Shown: positions 8,342 to 19,072, counted from the stretch's first letter. The stretch is DNA of 27,337 nt from an uncultured Porphyromonadaceae bacterium (GCA_905193485.1 CAJJOX010000001.1:1-27337), one strand, 5' to 3'. Numbers and translations are program-made. Notes: generated from the sequence alone by a model not told the origin.

Positions 8342-11300
8342 TTAATGTTTAGGATATGCTCGAACAGCACCAACTGATAAAGAGAAATTTGCCTTAGAAG
8401 TCCGATTACTCAAATTATATTCTGTAAATGGTTCTGCAACCATTGAAGGTTTATGTCCCTGCGGAGTGTCAGTTGTGTGGACATTGACGGTTTTGACCGA
8501 AGTTTCAGCCTTGTCCTCTATCTGGGGCTGAGTGGATTGCTCCTGTTTAACCTCCGTACCGTCATTCTCATCGTGTTTTGGAGCAAGTTCAGCGGTAATC
8601 TTACGGTCAAGGGCAGCAAGTTCGGATTTGAGCTGTTTCAACTCGTCCTCTTTGCCCCACTGCTTTGAAACGATGGCTTCAAGCTGGGGAACGTCGGCTT
8701 TGAGTTTGGCGGTGCGTTCCTCATACTGGGCTATGATGCTGGGTATCTTCTCCAGAGCATTGACGAAGTTCATGCAGGCTGCATGAGTGTCCGACATGGC
8801 GATGAAGCCGTTGTTGTACTTATATTTATAGTTGCCTTCAACCATAAATCGGTTCTGTACTGTCTCCTTGCCGTCGGTGTATGTATGCTCGGAGATAATG
8901 CTGATGGGGAAACCATAGACCTCACCGATGCGCTTATACTGCCCGTAGGTGTCGGTTTTCATCGCCAGACCTTGCAGGTGGATACCCATGTTCTGCTCGT
9001 CACGGAGGTTGCAGGTGTCGATAGTGAGATTATTGACGGGGTTGCCATCTTTGTCTCGCTGAACAACTGACTGATACCGGGTGGCGTCCTCTTTCATACG
9101 ACTGATTGCCGCCTCGTTGTTGGCAATGTCATGGCTGATGGTCTGGAGCCTGAACTTGGAGTCGGTGATACCCTTGTTGTGGGCTTTTCGCTCTGACTCC
9201 AGTGCCGCGATACGTTTCTCCAACTTGGCCTTTTCCAACAGGTCGGTGTTACCGCTGAGAATAGCCATATACTCAGAGAAGTTCATGCCGTTCTTCTCGT
9301 CCATTGCACCCTCGTCGATTGTTCTCGCTCCGAGTGCGCCGGATTTGAGCTGGTCGATGAATGTCGCCTTGCAGTGAAGAAGATTGAACTTGTAGGAGTC
9401 AAGAGACTTCTCAACTGCGTAGATGATTACATTAACTTTGTTGTCGGCATAGAGTTTGGCAATCTCGTTGCCGGCTCTAACTGCCCGACCGTCACGCTGT
9501 TGCAAATCGCTTGGACGCCAGGGTGTATCGAGGTGATGGACCGCGACACACCGCTGCTGTGCATTGACTCCGGTATCCAACATTGTTGTCGAACCGAACA
9601 AAACTCTCACATCGCCACTGTTCATAGCCTCGATTACTGCCTTGCGGCTACGCTCAGTCTTACACTCCTGAATGAAGCGTATTTCATGAGCCGGAATACC
9701 ATAATCCTCTATCAGCTTGCGCTTGATTTCGGAATAGACATTCCATTCGCCGGGCTTATATGTTCCCAAATCACTGAAAACAAACTGTGTACCACGCTGG
9801 ACATCGTATTTTCTGTAATACTCAGCTATCATCTTGGCACAGTGCGAGGCTTTGTTGTTGGGGTCATCCTCGGCATTGGGGTCAATCATACGCATATCAA
9901 GAGCCATCTTGCGGGCATAGTCCGTGGCAATGAGCATCTTCGCCTTTTCTTCGGTTTCCGACAACGGTGCCCTGCCGAGTATAGTGGCATCGCCACTCTC
10001 GGCAAACTTCATCAGTTTCTCGATGAAGGCCTCCTGCTGTGGTGTCGGCGGAATATTGTGAAGAATCTCGTTCTTCACCGGGCGGTCAACACCAACGTCC
10101 TCGGCGGTACGGTAATCCGTTATCTCATTGTAGAATGCCGCAAGTTCCGGCACCTTGATGAAGTAGCGGAATCTCTCCTTTGCCACAATATGATTGGTAA
10201 CATTGAACTCAAAGTCAGTGGTCTTCTTGGCGAAGATTGCCGCCCATGCGTCGAAGCATCGAATCTCCTGTCTTTCAAGCTCATTCGGACGTAGATACTT
10301 GAACAACAGGTACAATTCAGTAAGCGAGTTACTGATTGTCGTGCCACTGAGGAAAGTAGCTCCGAGGTCTTTGCCTGTCCGCTCCTGAATAGTGCGGATT
10401 GCATAGAGAAGATTGAGCGCACGTTGTGAGCCTTCCGAGTTGCCCAGTCCCGCCACACGGTCATGCCGGGTGTTGAACATCAGATTCTTGAACTGATGCG
10501 ATTCATCAACGAAGATATGGTCGATGCCCATCTGTTTGAAATCAACCACAGCGTCACGGTTCTGATCCATCTGGTACTGAATGGTCGCTATCTTTGCGGT
10601 CAGGTTCTCCTTGCGCTTGATTAGACCTTTCAACATGCCACGGCTTACATCGTGTCCCTGCTGCTTCAGCACTTCGAGATTTTCCTCAACCGTGTCAAGT
10701 TCAGCCTGAAGGATTTGCTGCTGCATCTCCGGTGACTGCGGTATCTTGCCGAACTGGTCATGCGACATTATCACGCAGTCATAGTCGTTGTTCTTGATCT
10801 GGTTGAAAAACGCCACACGGTTGTCAGCCTTGAAACTCTTTTCATCGGCAAACAGTATCCGGGCGTTGGGATAGGCACTCTGATAGGTCATGGCAATCTC
10901 GGCGACATTGGCTTTCAGACCGATAATCATCGGTTTGTGAGCCAGTCCGAGACGCTTCATCTCATGTGCTGCAATACACATTATCAGCGTCTTGCCACAC
11001 CCAACCTCGAAATCACATATACCGCCGCCGTTCTGTTTCAACATCCATATACAGTCCTTCTGACTTTGATAAATCGAGTGGATTCCATACCTGTCACCCA
11101 ATAATTTCATATTGAGGTCAGGGAATGTCTGATGTGACCCATCATATTGCGGACGGACGAAACAGTTGAACTTGTCGTTGTAGAGGTCAACGAGTTTCTC
11201 CTTGAACTCCGGCGACTGGGCTTCGAGCCATTCGCTGAATCCGTTTCGTATCTCGTCAATCTTTGTGTTGGCGAGTTGGATAGCCTCGTTGTCCGGCACC

Positions 11301-11737
11301 TTGATGTCATGACCATCTTCATCTTTGCCAGCCGACTTTTTGATGTCGGGAACAGTGTTGTGAAGGGCGTGTTTCAGAAGGTTCATACCGTCGTAGGTGC
11401 GGTAATATCCTCTGACGCAGAACTCCTCCCAGATGGTCATGTTCTTTCTCGATGCCTCTGCCGAATACTCGTCCATTGAGGAAGAATAGGCAATCTTCAC
11501 ATCGGTGTGGAACAGATACGACATATAAGCGGAGTAGATACCCGTCGGAATCCACCTCTCGCCGAAGTTGAAATCCAGCTCGTCGAACTCGATACGGCGG
11601 GGCCGGGCTTCCTCCAACGCTTTGAGGGAGTCTTTCGACAAGGCTATGAACGGTTCAACGCCGTCATATCCGGGGAAACTCTTGATGCGCTCTTCCTCTC
11701 GGTCAATCCATGCCCTCACATCATTGGCTTTCGCCAC
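8342..11737 (-). CDS. SNF2-like helicase half of a split methyltransferase-helicase polyprotein
   Basis: 1131 residues if counted from GTG 11737. Helicase motifs in order: Walker A VGCGKT (246-251), DESH (411-414), SGTT (464-467) and motif [13 protein letters not shown] (746-756), then a coiled-coil (about 835-885) and a low-complexity tail. Motif spacing is that of the SNF2 helicases found with N6-methylases on conjugative elements and phages (DarB-like), which are thought to help incoming DNA survive restriction or to process it. The frame stays open upstream of GTG, through 18 codons beginning [10 protein letters not shown], with no good start codon; the first internal ATG is about 70 residues in. 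Removing 4 bases of the AGAA duplication at 11794-11801 joins it in frame to the methylase upstream. It is therefore probably the C-terminal part of one protein of about 2,040 residues and may not be translated well alone. Confidence 0.85.
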   Translation of the reverse strand: MAKANDVRAWIDREEERIKSFPGYDGVEPFIALSKDSLKALEEARPRRIEFDELDFNFGERWIPTGIYSAYMSYLFHTDVKIAYSSSMDEYSAEASRKNMTIWEEFCVRGYYRTYDGMNLLKHALHNTVPDIKKSAGKDEDGHDIKVPDNEAIQLANTKIDEIRNGFSEWLEAQSPEFKEKLVDLYNDKFNCFVRPQYDGSHQTFPDLNMKLLGDRYGIHSIYQSQKDCIWMLKQNGGGICDFEVGCGKTLIMCIAAHEMKRLGLAHKPMIIGLKANVAEIAMTYQSAYPNARILFADEKSFKADNRVAFFNQIKNNDYDCVIMSHDQFGKIPQSPEMQQQILQAELDTVEENLEVLKQQGHDVSRGMLKGLIKRKENLTAKIATIQYQMDQNRDAVVDFKQMGIDHIFVDESHQFKNLMFNTRHDRVAGLGNSEGSQRALNLLYAIRTIQERTGKDLGATFLSGTTISNSLTELYLLFKYLRPNELERQEIRCFDAWAAIFAKKTTDFEFNVTNHIVAKERFRYFIKVPELAAFYNEITDYRTAEDVGVDRPVKNEILHNIPPTPQQEAFIEKLMKFAESGDATILGRAPLSETEEKAKMLIATDYARKMALDMRMIDPNAEDDPNNKASHCAKMIAEYYRKYDVQRGTQFVFSDLGTYKPGEWNVYSEIKRKLIEDYGIPAHEIRFIQECKTERSRKAVIEAMNSGDVRVLFGSTTMLDTGVNAQQRCVAVHHLDTPWRPSDLQQRDGRAVRAGNEIAKLYADNKVNVIIYAVEKSLDSYKFNLLHCKATFIDQLKSGALGARTIDEGAMDEKNGMNFSEYMAILSGNTDLLEKAKLEKRIAALESERKAHNKGITDSKFRLQTISHDIANNEAAISRMKEDATRYQSVVQRDKDGNPVNNLTIDTCNLRDEQNMGIHLQGLAMKTDTYGQYKRIGEVYGFPISIISEHTYTDGKETVQNRFMVEGNYKYKYNNGFIAMSDTHAACMNFVNALEKIPSIIAQYEERTAKLKADVPQLEAIVSKQWGKEDELKQLKSELAALDRKITAELAPKHDENDGTEVKQEQSTQPQIEDKAETSVKTVNVHTTDTPQGHKPSMVAEPFTEYNLSNRTSKANFSLSVGAVRAYPKH

Positions 11738-11789
11738 GACATTTCCGGCTATGAAGCGGTCTTTAATCTCGTAGTTTTCGACCAGCGGA

Positions 11790-14474
11790 TTATAGAAAGA
11801 ATATGTGTCCTTCGAGATTTTGGGTAAGGGTGTCCTCGTCCATATCCACCAGACCTGACATATATTCGAGATTGACCTCGCCGTATTTGTTGAGCGATGC
11901 GGATAGAGCCTCCATAGGAGTATCTACCGAAGTAACCTCGTCAATGGCGAATGACACAGGGTGATCGAAAATGTCAGCCTTGACAAACCTGCCGTTTTCG
12001 CCACGCTCTAATGCAAGAGCGTCCCTGCCATTGGCATCCATCAATATAAACTTGACATTCTGTTTCTCATTGAGATTGCCGTATTTCTCCACAAACTCGT
12101 CATAATATTGATTGAGGTGTTCGCGCAGATGTTCCGACGGCTCATGTGTCTCAGCCTCGTAGTTGTAGAGCTGCTGATATGTCTCCGACAGAGTGACATA
12201 GAGCATGGCACGTTTTGCCTGTTCCGGCTTCAATTCCAGAGGGTTGAATGTAGCACCATTCTTTCGGACTTCCGAGAGGAATCCGACCATGCCGTCCTGA
12301 ACGACCATACTGCCGTTGTGGTGGAAGAACTGAATGTCCTCCGAGAACGGACGGGGCGACATATCGACCTTGACAGGCTCTGCCTTGATAGTAGAGCGTT
12401 GGCCGGGAATGAAGTCTCCTTCGGTGCGCTGGATTGTGGTACCACCTTCTTGGATAGTCTCGCCATTGGATGTGGCTTGTTTGGCGGCTTCTTCCGCCTC
12501 ACGTTCATGACGCATTTCCTCCAACTGACGATGTGCAATTGACATCATAGTCTCGTAAAAACCATTGATGGGCGGATTGTCCTCCCAGTTCAGAGAGCCG
12601 TAAAACTCCAGCTCCTTTTCATTGAGCGGACGGAATTTTTTGACAGGAATGTCTTTGACCTCAACACTCGGCTTCGGCTTGGGAGTATCCTCAGCCGGTT
12701 TCGGCTGACGGCGGGGCTTACCGATAGGCTCCAATTCTCCAAAAAGATTGTATGCGAACAGTCGAGGGTCTGGATTATCGGTATAATTAGGACTACCATC
12801 TGTCTCTATCTCCTTGGCTGGTTCAGCCTTTGGTGACTCTACGGGAGCGGGGGCAGGAGTTGAAGCCGGTTCCGGTTCGGGCTTAGGCTCTGCTTTCGGC
12901 GGCTGATTGGGCGTAACCGTCTCAACCACTTTCTGCTTGGTAGTCTTTTTCAACTTGGGGTCTTCAAGTTGCTCACAGATTGCCACTCGTTTACCGGCCC
13001 GCACAAGTTTGGGAAGGTAAGTGTCAAGCGCATGATGTGAAAAACCTGCCAATTCTATTCGGCTGTCAATACCAGTCTGGCGACGGGTCAGGGTTATACC
13101 TAAAATTTCGGAGGCAACAACTGCATCCTTACCGAAAATCTCATAGAAGTCGCCAACTCTGAAAAGCAACACGGCATCAGGATGTTTCTTTTTCATCTCC
13201 TGATACTGCTGCATCAGAGGCGTGTTGGTGAGACTCGACTTCTTTTCTACCTTTGGAGTTTTTTTAGGTTCCGGCTTAATAGGGTCTGGCGTAGGCGGCT
13301 TGATACCGTTGGAATTATACAATTCCAGATTCAGACGCAGGTGCAACGACTCGTCGAGTGCCTTGCGCAAGTCTCCGGCAATGCCGTCGATACCTCCGTC
13401 ATGGTGGTACACGATAGCCGGTTTGCCATACTGGTCAGTGCCAACCTTTGCATCAGTGCAGATTACATTCTGAGGAAAAGCCTGAAAGAACTTGTTGCCC
13501 GGCACCTTCGTTCCCCGGTCAACGACCGACTGAATGAAAAATTCTTCATCAGCCGACAACGCTTTCTTTCCGGTATGCTTCTGCAAGATGATAAGGTCTG
13601 AGCCTACATCAGTTCCGGCATTGTCGCTGAAAGTGTTGTTTGGAAGTCGCAGTGCAGCTACAAGGTCTGCTTTTTTCACAAGCTCCATTCTTACGAAGGG
13701 AGAAGCAGCGTTCATCACGCCCTGCGATGTGATAAAGGCGATAAGACCGCCTTCTCTCACTTGGTCAAGACCTTTGAGAAAGAAGTAATTGTGCAACGAC
13801 TTGGAAGCCTGACGGTAGCCAATCTCCTTGCTTACTGCATAAGCCGGGTCTGCAACCGCGAAGTCTCCGAAAGGGACATTTGAGGCGGCAACATCAAAGT
13901 ATCCGTTGAAATCGCTCTCTATCTTCTCAAAACCCTCTATACGGGTAAGGATTGATGGATGCAGGGCTGAGAGAATCTTACCTGTGAGCAAATCCTTTTC
14001 GTATGCCAATACCTCGGCACCGGGGTATCTGTCATTGCGTAGGAAAGAGTCAATAAAAGCACCCTGACCGGCAGACGGTTCAAGAAAACTCTTTATCTCT
14101 ACGCCCTGAAATTTCAGCGCGTCAGAGATTGCATCCACAATCCGGTTGTCGGTATAGAACGCGGTCAGTGTTGACGCTTTAAGCGACTCCATATAACGGT
14201 TAAACTCCTTGTCATCACGCGAATAATCGTGAATCAGGCGACGTAGTTCAACCGTCGGCGCGAACAGTTCAATATCTGACTTGCTCCACTTGGCGGCATC
14301 CGCTAACTCGTTGGCATCGTTGAGAATACACTTCAACCCGCCGAACCCGGCATATTTGCGCAGCACTGCAATCTCCTCGGCAGTCTGCGCCCCGCGCCCC
14401 TTGACACCGAGGCTAAACGCCATCCGTATAGCCTCGATGTTATCGCGCATCGTCTGTAACTTATTGTAGGCCAT
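11790..14474 (-). CDS. N6-adenine DNA methyltransferase with embedded MutS domain I; C-terminus cut by frameshift
   Basis: 894 residues. The methyltransferase shows SAM motif [10 protein letters not shown] (132-140) and motif IV NVPF (199-202; the usual form is NPPF/Y), then [16 protein letters not shown], as in Eco57I/type I-like N6-adenine enzymes. A Pro/Lys-rich linker (about 390-412) leads to a clear MutS mismatch-recognition domain I (about 419-510). This keeps the Phe-x-Glu motif F443-Y444-E445 in [10 protein letters not shown], plus AGFSH and [11 protein letters not shown] second Pro/Glu-rich linker and a helical C-terminal region follow. The start overlaps the DUF1896 gene by 14 bases. 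The frame ends at 11790 directly after a tandem AGAA AGAA; without one copy it would read GHIFYNPL and continue into the helicase. The likely role is self-modification and protection of the transferred element; the role of the MutS part is unknown. Confidence 0.88.
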   Translation of the reverse strand: MAYNKLQTMRDNIEAIRMAFSLGVKGRGAQTAEEIAVLRKYAGFGGLKCILNDANELADAAKWSKSDIELFAPTVELRRLIHDYSRDDKEFNRYMESLKASTLTAFYTDNRIVDAISDALKFQGVEIKSFLEPSAGQGAFIDSFLRNDRYPGAEVLAYEKDLLTGKILSALHPSILTRIEGFEKIESDFNGYFDVAASNVPFGDFAVADPAYAVSKEIGYRQASKSLHNYFFLKGLDQVREGGLIAFITSQGVMNAASPFVRMELVKKADLVAALRLPNNTFSDNAGTDVGSDLIILQKHTGKKALSADEEFFIQSVVDRGTKVPGNKFFQAFPQNVICTDAKVGTDQYGKPAIVYHHDGGIDGIAGDLRKALDESLHLRLNLELYNSNGIKPPTPDPIKPEPKKTPKVEKKSSLTNTPLMQQYQEMKKKHPDAVLLFRVGDFYEIFGKDAVVASEILGITLTRRQTGIDSRIELAGFSHHALDTYLPKLVRAGKRVAICEQLEDPKLKKTTKQKVVETVTPNQPPKAEPKPEPEPASTPAPAPVESPKAEPAKEIETDGSPNYTDNPDPRLFAYNLFGELEPIGKPRRQPKPAEDTPKPKPSVEVKDIPVKKFRPLNEKELEFYGSLNWEDNPPINGFYETMMSIAHRQLEEMRHEREAEEAAKQATSNGETIQEGGTTIQRTEGDFIPGQRSTIKAEPVKVDMSPRPFSEDIQFFHHNGSMVVQDGMVGFLSEVRKNGATFNPLELKPEQAKRAMLYVTLSETYQQLYNYEAETHEPSEHLREHLNQYYDEFVEKYGNLNEKQNVKFILMDANGRDALALERGENGRFVKADIFDHPVSFAIDEVTSVDTPMEALSASLNKYGEVNLEYMSGLVDMDEDTLTQNLEGHIFFL

Positions 14475-14916
14475 TGTCGGAAAGATAAATAACGATTCTG
14501 CCTACAATCTCGGTTTCCATCAGTTCAAGGTCAAGAGCATCGACACCTATTGCCATGCGGTCAACGCCGTCGAACAAGTCTGGAATATCGGTCATAACCT
14601 GATTTGTCCAGTATTCTACGGCAACCTCGCTGTCAAGGTCTATGGTGTCGCCGAAGTTCTCAAGGATAAGTTCCGACACCGTGTTATACTCCGATGATCC
14701 GATATTGGAGAAAAGCACGGAGATAGCCTCGGCCTCGGCCATAGGCACATTGGCGCCGTTGCGCCGCGCATTTTCAAAAGCATCAAGTGCGGCAATAGAG
14801 TTGGATATAATCTGGGGATGGTCAGGGTCAACCTGATATTTGTTGAGCTGGAGATACTGCAACAAATAGAAATAATAGTAGTTGAAGTCGGTAAGACTTC
14901 GGTCAAGTTCTAACAT
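14461..14916 (-). CDS. DUF1896-like protein
   Basis: 151 residues, acidic and mostly helical, beginning [10 protein letters not shown]. Features that fit DUF1896 are the aromatic N-terminal helix ([12 protein letters not shown]), the segment [12 protein letters not shown] followed by [20 protein letters not shown] in the middle, and a closing hydrophobic helix ([11 protein letters not shown]). The family is known mainly from Bacteroidetes conjugative and mobilizable elements, usually beside large methylase/helicase genes, and has no assigned function. Its 3' end overlaps the methylase start by 14 bases, so translation is probably coupled. It starts 26 bases after the coupling protein gene ends. 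No catalytic motif is visible; a small DNA- or protein-binding accessory is possible. Confidence 0.65.
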   Translation of the reverse strand: MLELDRSLTDFNYYYFYLLQYLQLNKYQVDPDHPQIISNSIAALDAFENARRNGANVPMAEAEAISVLFSNIGSSEYNTVSELILENFGDTIDLDSEVAVEYWTNQVMTDIPDLFDGVDRMAIGVDALDLELMETEIVGRIVIYLSDNGLQ

Positions 14917-14942
14917 GATTGTGGATATTTAGTGGTTGGTAA

Positions 14943-16943
14943 TTAGTTGGGCTTGAACAGGCGGCTCAGCACGGGGTCTGACATTATGCGCTCCTTCTCG
15001 TCGGCGATGATCCGTATCACATCGGCTTTCACCTGCTCGTAGTTGCGCTGTATTACAGCCTTCATGCGGGATTTGTCGGGCGTGTCGTCCTTGAAGTCAG
15101 TCAGCACGGGGATAGGCTTGTATCCCGATGTCTCTGCCTTGACCTTGTCGCTGTCGATTACTATCTCGGCATGAAATATCTTCTGGTCTATGCGCTCGTT
15201 GATGTTGTCGCAGACCGCGCCGACAAACATTCCCTGTGTCAGAGTGGAAATCTTGCTTGGCGGGATAAGGCTGTCCATCTGCGTGTTGATGGAGTGGCTC
15301 ACATCCTGTCGGTTGATGGATATTGACTGCCTTTTCTGGAGAACCTTGCCGAATCTCTCCGATAAGGTCTTGGCGGTTTCTCCCACGACCTGCCCGGAGA
15401 AGATATTGCCGACGGTGTTCATCACCACTGCCGCCTCCTTGTCGCCGTAGTCACGTTTGAGCTGGGAGAAGTCCTGAAAGCCGAGGCAGACGGCGACACG
15501 GTTGCTTCGGGCGGTGGCAATAAGTTGGTCGAGGCCCTTGAAATATATCGTGGGCAATTCATCTATGATAACACCGCTTTTGAGCATCCCTTTCTTGTTT
15601 ATGATTTTGACGATGCGTGAGTTATACAGTCCGAGTGCCGCGCCGTAGATGTTCTGACGGTCTGGGTTGTTGCCGACGCATAGGATTTTCGGCTCTTTCG
15701 GGTTGTTGATGTCGAGCGTGAAATCGTCACCGGTCATTACCCAATAGAGTTGCGGGGAAATCATGCGCGACAGCGGGATTTTCGCCGATGCTATCTGCCC
15801 CATGAGCTGCTCCGCAGCGCCTCCCTGCCAAGCGTCCATGAATGGCGACAGGTAATTTTCCAGCTCCGGGTAGCTCGTGAGTATGGGGAACAAATCTTCA
15901 TAACGGCGGTTGAGCAACTCTATGGCATGGGGAAAGGTGCAGTAGATGCCGTTCTTATACAATTTGAGAAAATAGATAATCGCCGCGAACAGTACAATCG
16001 GTGACTCTACAAAGAAGTCACCCTGCTTTTGCACCCAATTTCGGTTCAAATTCATCATTATGGTATAGCTGCTCTCGTATGCGTCGGCAATATCTGTCAT
16101 GAAGTCCGGGTGTATGGGGTTGCAGCGGTGGCTCCGTTCCGGGTCGTCGAAATTTATCATGTAGAATTTCGGCTTGACCTTGCCGTAGCCGTCCTTGTGT
16201 GTCAGCAGATGGTTGTAGGCTATCTCGCTCAGATCCGGGCTTTTGAAGTCATAGATATAGCCGCTGTAACCCTTCTCTATCATCTGTTTGATGAAGGAGT
16301 TGATGACGGCGTAGGACTTGCCGGAACCGGGTGTGCCAAGCACTATTGTGGCGCGGAACGGGTTGACGACATTTATCCAGCCCTTGTGCCATTTCTTCTC
16401 GAAGTAGAATCTGGTCGGCAGGTTTATGGAATATTCGTTGTCCATCAGCTCCGTTTCCTGCATGAAGCTCTCGTTCTCGTCGTTGAAACGGTCGTCCATC
16501 ATGTTGTTCTTCAGCATACGCCCGGTCCATATACCGCCCATCATCAGGCAGATGTAGCCCGTAACGGTGGTGATTATATATGCGTGGCGCATACCCATGT
16601 CGAGTGTCCACCAGTTCAGCATGAACAGCACGGAACCGACGGCGATTGCCGCCCATATATGCCGCCATGTGATGTTCTCGCTCCTTACGCCTCTTGTGCC
16701 GAAGCATGACAGTCCGAGAAGCAGCAGCGCGAAAAGTTTGGCGTTGAAGGTGGTGTTGAAAAGACCGCAGGTGCGGTTGAAGTTGGCGCAGATCTTGTGG
16801 ACGGTCGAATAGAACCAGCCGCTGTCCACGGTTTCCACGCGGGTGAACCAGTAAAGGTTGGCTACCACCAGCACGATACTGACTGCCCGCAGGAAGTCCA
16901 TGATCTTCGCCAACGCTCTGAGGTCGTCCTCTTGTTGGCTCAT
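14943..16943 (-). CDS. mobC: MobC/TraG-type conjugative coupling ATPase (VirD4 family)
   Basis: 666 residues. The N-terminus holds about four membrane segments (roughly 17-34, 67-83, 96-113, 119-140) and a NLYWFTR stretch matching the YWFCY-type domain of Bacteroidetes MobC proteins. The ATPase shows Walker A GTPGSGKS (203-210), Walker B GVIIDELP (457-464), and downstream ATARSNRV and GFQDFSQL motifs typical of TraG/VirD4 proteins. The family sits in the inner membrane and brings the relaxase-DNA complex to a type IV secretion channel. It is the third gene of the mob operon, 21 bases after the relaxase gene. No secretion-channel genes occur in the window, so a channel would have to come from elsewhere. 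Confidence 0.93.
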   Translation of the reverse strand: MSQQEDDLRALAKIMDFLRAVSIVLVVANLYWFTRVETVDSGWFYSTVHKICANFNRTCGLFNTTFNAKLFALLLLGLSCFGTRGVRSENITWRHIWAAIAVGSVLFMLNWWTLDMGMRHAYIITTVTGYICLMMGGIWTGRMLKNNMMDDRFNDENESFMQETELMDNEYSINLPTRFYFEKKWHKGWINVVNPFRATIVLGTPGSGKSYAVINSFIKQMIEKGYSGYIYDFKSPDLSEIAYNHLLTHKDGYGKVKPKFYMINFDDPERSHRCNPIHPDFMTDIADAYESSYTIMMNLNRNWVQKQGDFFVESPIVLFAAIIYFLKLYKNGIYCTFPHAIELLNRRYEDLFPILTSYPELENYLSPFMDAWQGGAAEQLMGQIASAKIPLSRMISPQLYWVMTGDDFTLDINNPKEPKILCVGNNPDRQNIYGAALGLYNSRIVKIINKKGMLKSGVIIDELPTIYFKGLDQLIATARSNRVAVCLGFQDFSQLKRDYGDKEAAVVMNTVGNIFSGQVVGETAKTLSERFGKVLQKRQSISINRQDVSHSINTQMDSLIPPSKISTLTQGMFVGAVCDNINERIDQKIFHAEIVIDSDKVKAETSGYKPIPVLTDFKDDTPDKSRMKAVIQRNYEQVKADVIRIIADEKERIMSDPVLSRLFKPN

Positions 16944-16964
16944 AATAGAATGTGGAATTAAGGA

Positions 16965-18302
16965 TTAAAATTTCGGGCGACGCCCTTTCTTCTTCTTTCG
17001 CTGCATACGGCGGCGGAATTCTTCCTCGTCGGGATTGAACGACTGCCCCGGCTGGAACAGGTCAAGACCCGGAAGGATGAAATCGCTGTCGCCGTAATCC
17101 GTGGTGGAGTGGGAAGTCGCGGATTGATGTTGGCTGCCTGTGGAGTGCTGCTGCCCATCCGACGGTGTCTGAGTGTCTGCGGTTTGGGATTGAGTATCCG
17201 AATGAGTGTTGGCGTTCTGCTCCGGCACAATAACGGGGACGTCGGGAACCGGCACATCGTTTGTCTGCTGCGCCTGTGGATTGTTGAAACGCTCGTTGAG
17301 TGCGTTTGCCGAGAACTGCTTGCCGAGTCGGGAACCGTTCAGTACCGTCATGGTGTTGTGGTCGATGAACGTAACGCCGTATATGCGCCCCTCGTCGGTA
17401 TAACGGAACACAACATCTATACCGCAGTCTTTCAGTTTGGATGTGAAATCCTCCTTATCGGTGGCGCGGGCAAGCACATCTGTAACCCTGTTCCTTGTCG
17501 GTGCGACATCAATCTTGTCTTTCGCTTTCTCGAAACGGCTGTCAATCGCTGTGCGGCTTGCGAATTTACCGAGGCGCGAAGCCTTGAACGGATTGGCGAT
17601 TGTCTTGCCTTCATCGTCTGTGGCGAAATACACCAGACCGTGATACTCGCGCCCGTTCACTCTGCCGTCGGTCTGCTCACACCTTATATTATATAAGGAG
17701 AGGACGGCGTTATACTCGCCGAGAGTCTGGAACTTGTATCGCATACCGACCATTTTGACGGTGTTGGCAACCTGACGCTTGATGTCGCCCGAAGGATCAA
17801 CCTTTTTAATCGGCATATCGGGAGTAATCTTCTCGCGTTCTGCAACTTTAAGCCCATACCTCTGTTCCAGCTCCCTGCATACCTTCCTGTTCTTGTAGAA
17901 ATTGTTGCGGTCTGAAATACAGCGTCCATCAGTACCGACACGAAGCGCGACTATGTGAACATGGTGCCGGTCAATGTCGGTATGCTTGTAAATCATATAA
18001 GGCATTTCGGCAAATCCCATCATCTGCATATAGTCATGTGCCAGACGGGTGAAATCGGTATCGCTAAGCACATCGTCTGGATGAGGATTCAGGGAGATAT
18101 GCATCATCGGCCTCTCTGTGCGTGATGATGTGGGTATCCAGCGCATGAAATCCTCGTATGCCCTGTGGATATTGACCGTGCCGCTGCCGTCATTGTAGAT
18201 TTTGTTGGTATCGAGCAACCTTCCATTCTCCTTGTTGATTTTCTCTCCATTATAGGTCAAGGCTCCGTAGAGCGAGTTGCCTATCGAGATTTTAGCGACC
18301 AT
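16965..18302 (-). CDS. mobB: MobB-type relaxase (MOBP-like)
   Basis: 445 residues. The N-terminal relaxase domain has a likely catalytic Tyr in GALTYNGEK (Y17), HISLNPHPDD (68-77), and the metal-binding three-His motif HTDIDRHHVHIV (H107, H114, H116 with D109). The family nicks one strand at oriT and stays covalently attached to it for transfer. The middle carries VRFxxL-like and SRLGKFASR segments, and the C-terminus is a long Gln/Thr/Asp-rich low-complexity tail ending in basic residues (RRMQRKKKKGRRPKF) that could bind DNA or the coupling protein. The start overlaps the upstream mobA-like gene by 22 bases, so coupling is likely. The oriT candidate lies at 18818-18855. Confidence 0.92.
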   Translation of the reverse strand: MVAKISIGNSLYGALTYNGEKINKENGRLLDTNKIYNDGSGTVNIHRAYEDFMRWIPTSSRTERPMMHISLNPHPDDVLSDTDFTRLAHDYMQMMGFAEMPYMIYKHTDIDRHHVHIVALRVGTDGRCISDRNNFYKNRKVCRELEQRYGLKVAEREKITPDMPIKKVDPSGDIKRQVANTVKMVGMRYKFQTLGEYNAVLSLYNIRCEQTDGRVNGREYHGLVYFATDDEGKTIANPFKASRLGKFASRTAIDSRFEKAKDKIDVAPTRNRVTDVLARATDKEDFTSKLKDCGIDVVFRYTDEGRIYGVTFIDHNTMTVLNGSRLGKQFSANALNERFNNPQAQQTNDVPVPDVPVIVPEQNANTHSDTQSQTADTQTPSDGQQHSTGSQHQSATSHSTTDYGDSDFILPGLDLFQPGQSFNPDEEEFRRRMQRKKKKGRRPKF

Positions 18303-18706
18303 TCATCATCGAATTTCTTAGCGAGAGCGACAATCTCGCTGTTTACCTTTACCAGCTCTATGGTCAGTTTCTCCAGCTTATAGAGAGCCGACATCGCTTT
18401 TTTCTCGGTGAAGTTTTCGCGCAGTGTCTTTACCACGTTGTCGTATGAAACGCCGAGTGTACGGAAAAGCGAGTTGAACGATGACAGTTTGTCGATGAAC
18501 ACACGGGTGTTTTCGTCGATGGTATAGACCTTAAAAGGCTTCTGAAATATGAAATTCTTGATGAACGCGCCCTTGCTTTCCAGACCGGAACGGTCGAACA
18601 TGGCGAGGAAGCGGGCGTTTTCCTCCGCATTGAACCGCACTACATAGCGGTTTACAGACGGGTCTGTCTTGGGGCGACGGCCCCCTTTGCCTGAAATCTG
18701 TGTCAT
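18281..18706 (-). CDS. mobA: MobA-like relaxosome accessory protein
   Basis: 141 residues from ATG 18706. I prefer this to the ATG at 18874 because the protein then begins with the family pattern (MTQISGKGGRRPKTDP, then NRYVVRFNAEENARF), while the 56 codons before it overlap the oriT hairpin. A basic N-terminus is followed by a ribbon-helix-helix-like strand (RYVVRF) and helices (NSLFRTLGVSYDNVVKTLRE), as in MobA/MobC-type nicking accessory proteins of Bacteroidetes elements. These bind oriT and help the relaxase. It is the first gene of the minus-strand mob operon and overlaps mobB by 22 bases. Confidence 0.8.
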   Translation of the reverse strand: MTQISGKGGRRPKTDPSVNRYVVRFNAEENARFLAMFDRSGLESKGAFIKNFIFQKPFKVYTIDENTRVFIDKLSSFNSLFRTLGVSYDNVVKTLRENFTEKKAMSALYKLEKLTIELVKVNSEIVALAKKFDDEWSLKSR

Positions 18707-18817
18707 AATTATGTGGATTAAGTGGTGGTTTCGCATAGCGACATCACAGGCCAACGCTGTTTCATCGTATGGATTTACGACTTCGGAGTAAATCTTCTCC
18801 ATGTTTACATGGCAAGT

Positions 18818-18855
18818 GTTTCGTGGCACAATCTTCGATTCGTGTGCCGGGAAAC
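18818..18855. other. Candidate oriT inverted repeat of module 1
   Basis: GTTTC (18818-18822) pairs with GAAAC (18851-18855), GGCACA (18825-18830) with TGTGCC (18843-18848), and ATC (18831) with GAT (18837) around a TTC loop. The imperfect 38-base hairpin lies about 110 bases upstream of mobA, where relaxases of this kind usually nick. It overlaps a spurious upstream extension of the mobA frame. The nick site itself cannot be read. Confidence 0.6.
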
Positions 18856-18913
18856 ATAACTTATTTTGTGTCAATAGTCTTAACTATACTGAATAACAGA
18901 GTTTTATAAAGTT

Positions 18914-18972
18914 GATGGTGTACTGATGGTGTACTAATTAGTTGGAGAAATCGAAAATGGGAAGCTCGATTT
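18914..18972. repeat. Tandem 11-base repeat and adjacent hairpin upstream of the mob operon
   Basis: GATGGTGTACT occurs twice head to tail (18914-18924 and 18925-18935), like a protein-binding iteron pair. Next to it AAATCGA (18948-18954) pairs with TCGATTT (18966-18972). These lie between the oriT candidate and the structured RNA and may bind a regulator or relaxosome protein. Confidence 0.5.
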
Positions 18973-19072
18973 TGAGATTTTTAAGGGTTGTTAGTTATAT
19001 TTAATGCGATTCTTTTTCGGCGAGTTTCTAAAGATTTGAGGGGCTGTATAGCAGGACAATGAAAAAAAATGT

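Noticed and set aside
9374..10294. 306-codon plus-strand open frame inside the helicase gene
   Set aside because: It is antisense to conserved helicase motifs (the minus-strand [11 protein letters not shown] region) and its translation has no recognisable domain.
11785..11805. Programmed frameshifting between methylase and helicase
   Set aside because: TTC TTT CTA TAA offers no good slippery codon pair for the needed +1 shift, while a simple AGAA duplication explains the break.
16029..16709. 226-codon plus-strand open frame inside mobC
   Set aside because: It is antisense to the Walker A region of the coupling protein; open because of GC-rich codon use, with His/Val-rich translation and no domain.
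18707..18874. N-terminal extension of the MobA-like protein from ATG 18874
   Set aside because: The extension overlaps the oriT-like hairpin and does not look like the family; MTQISGKGGRRPK is the expected start.
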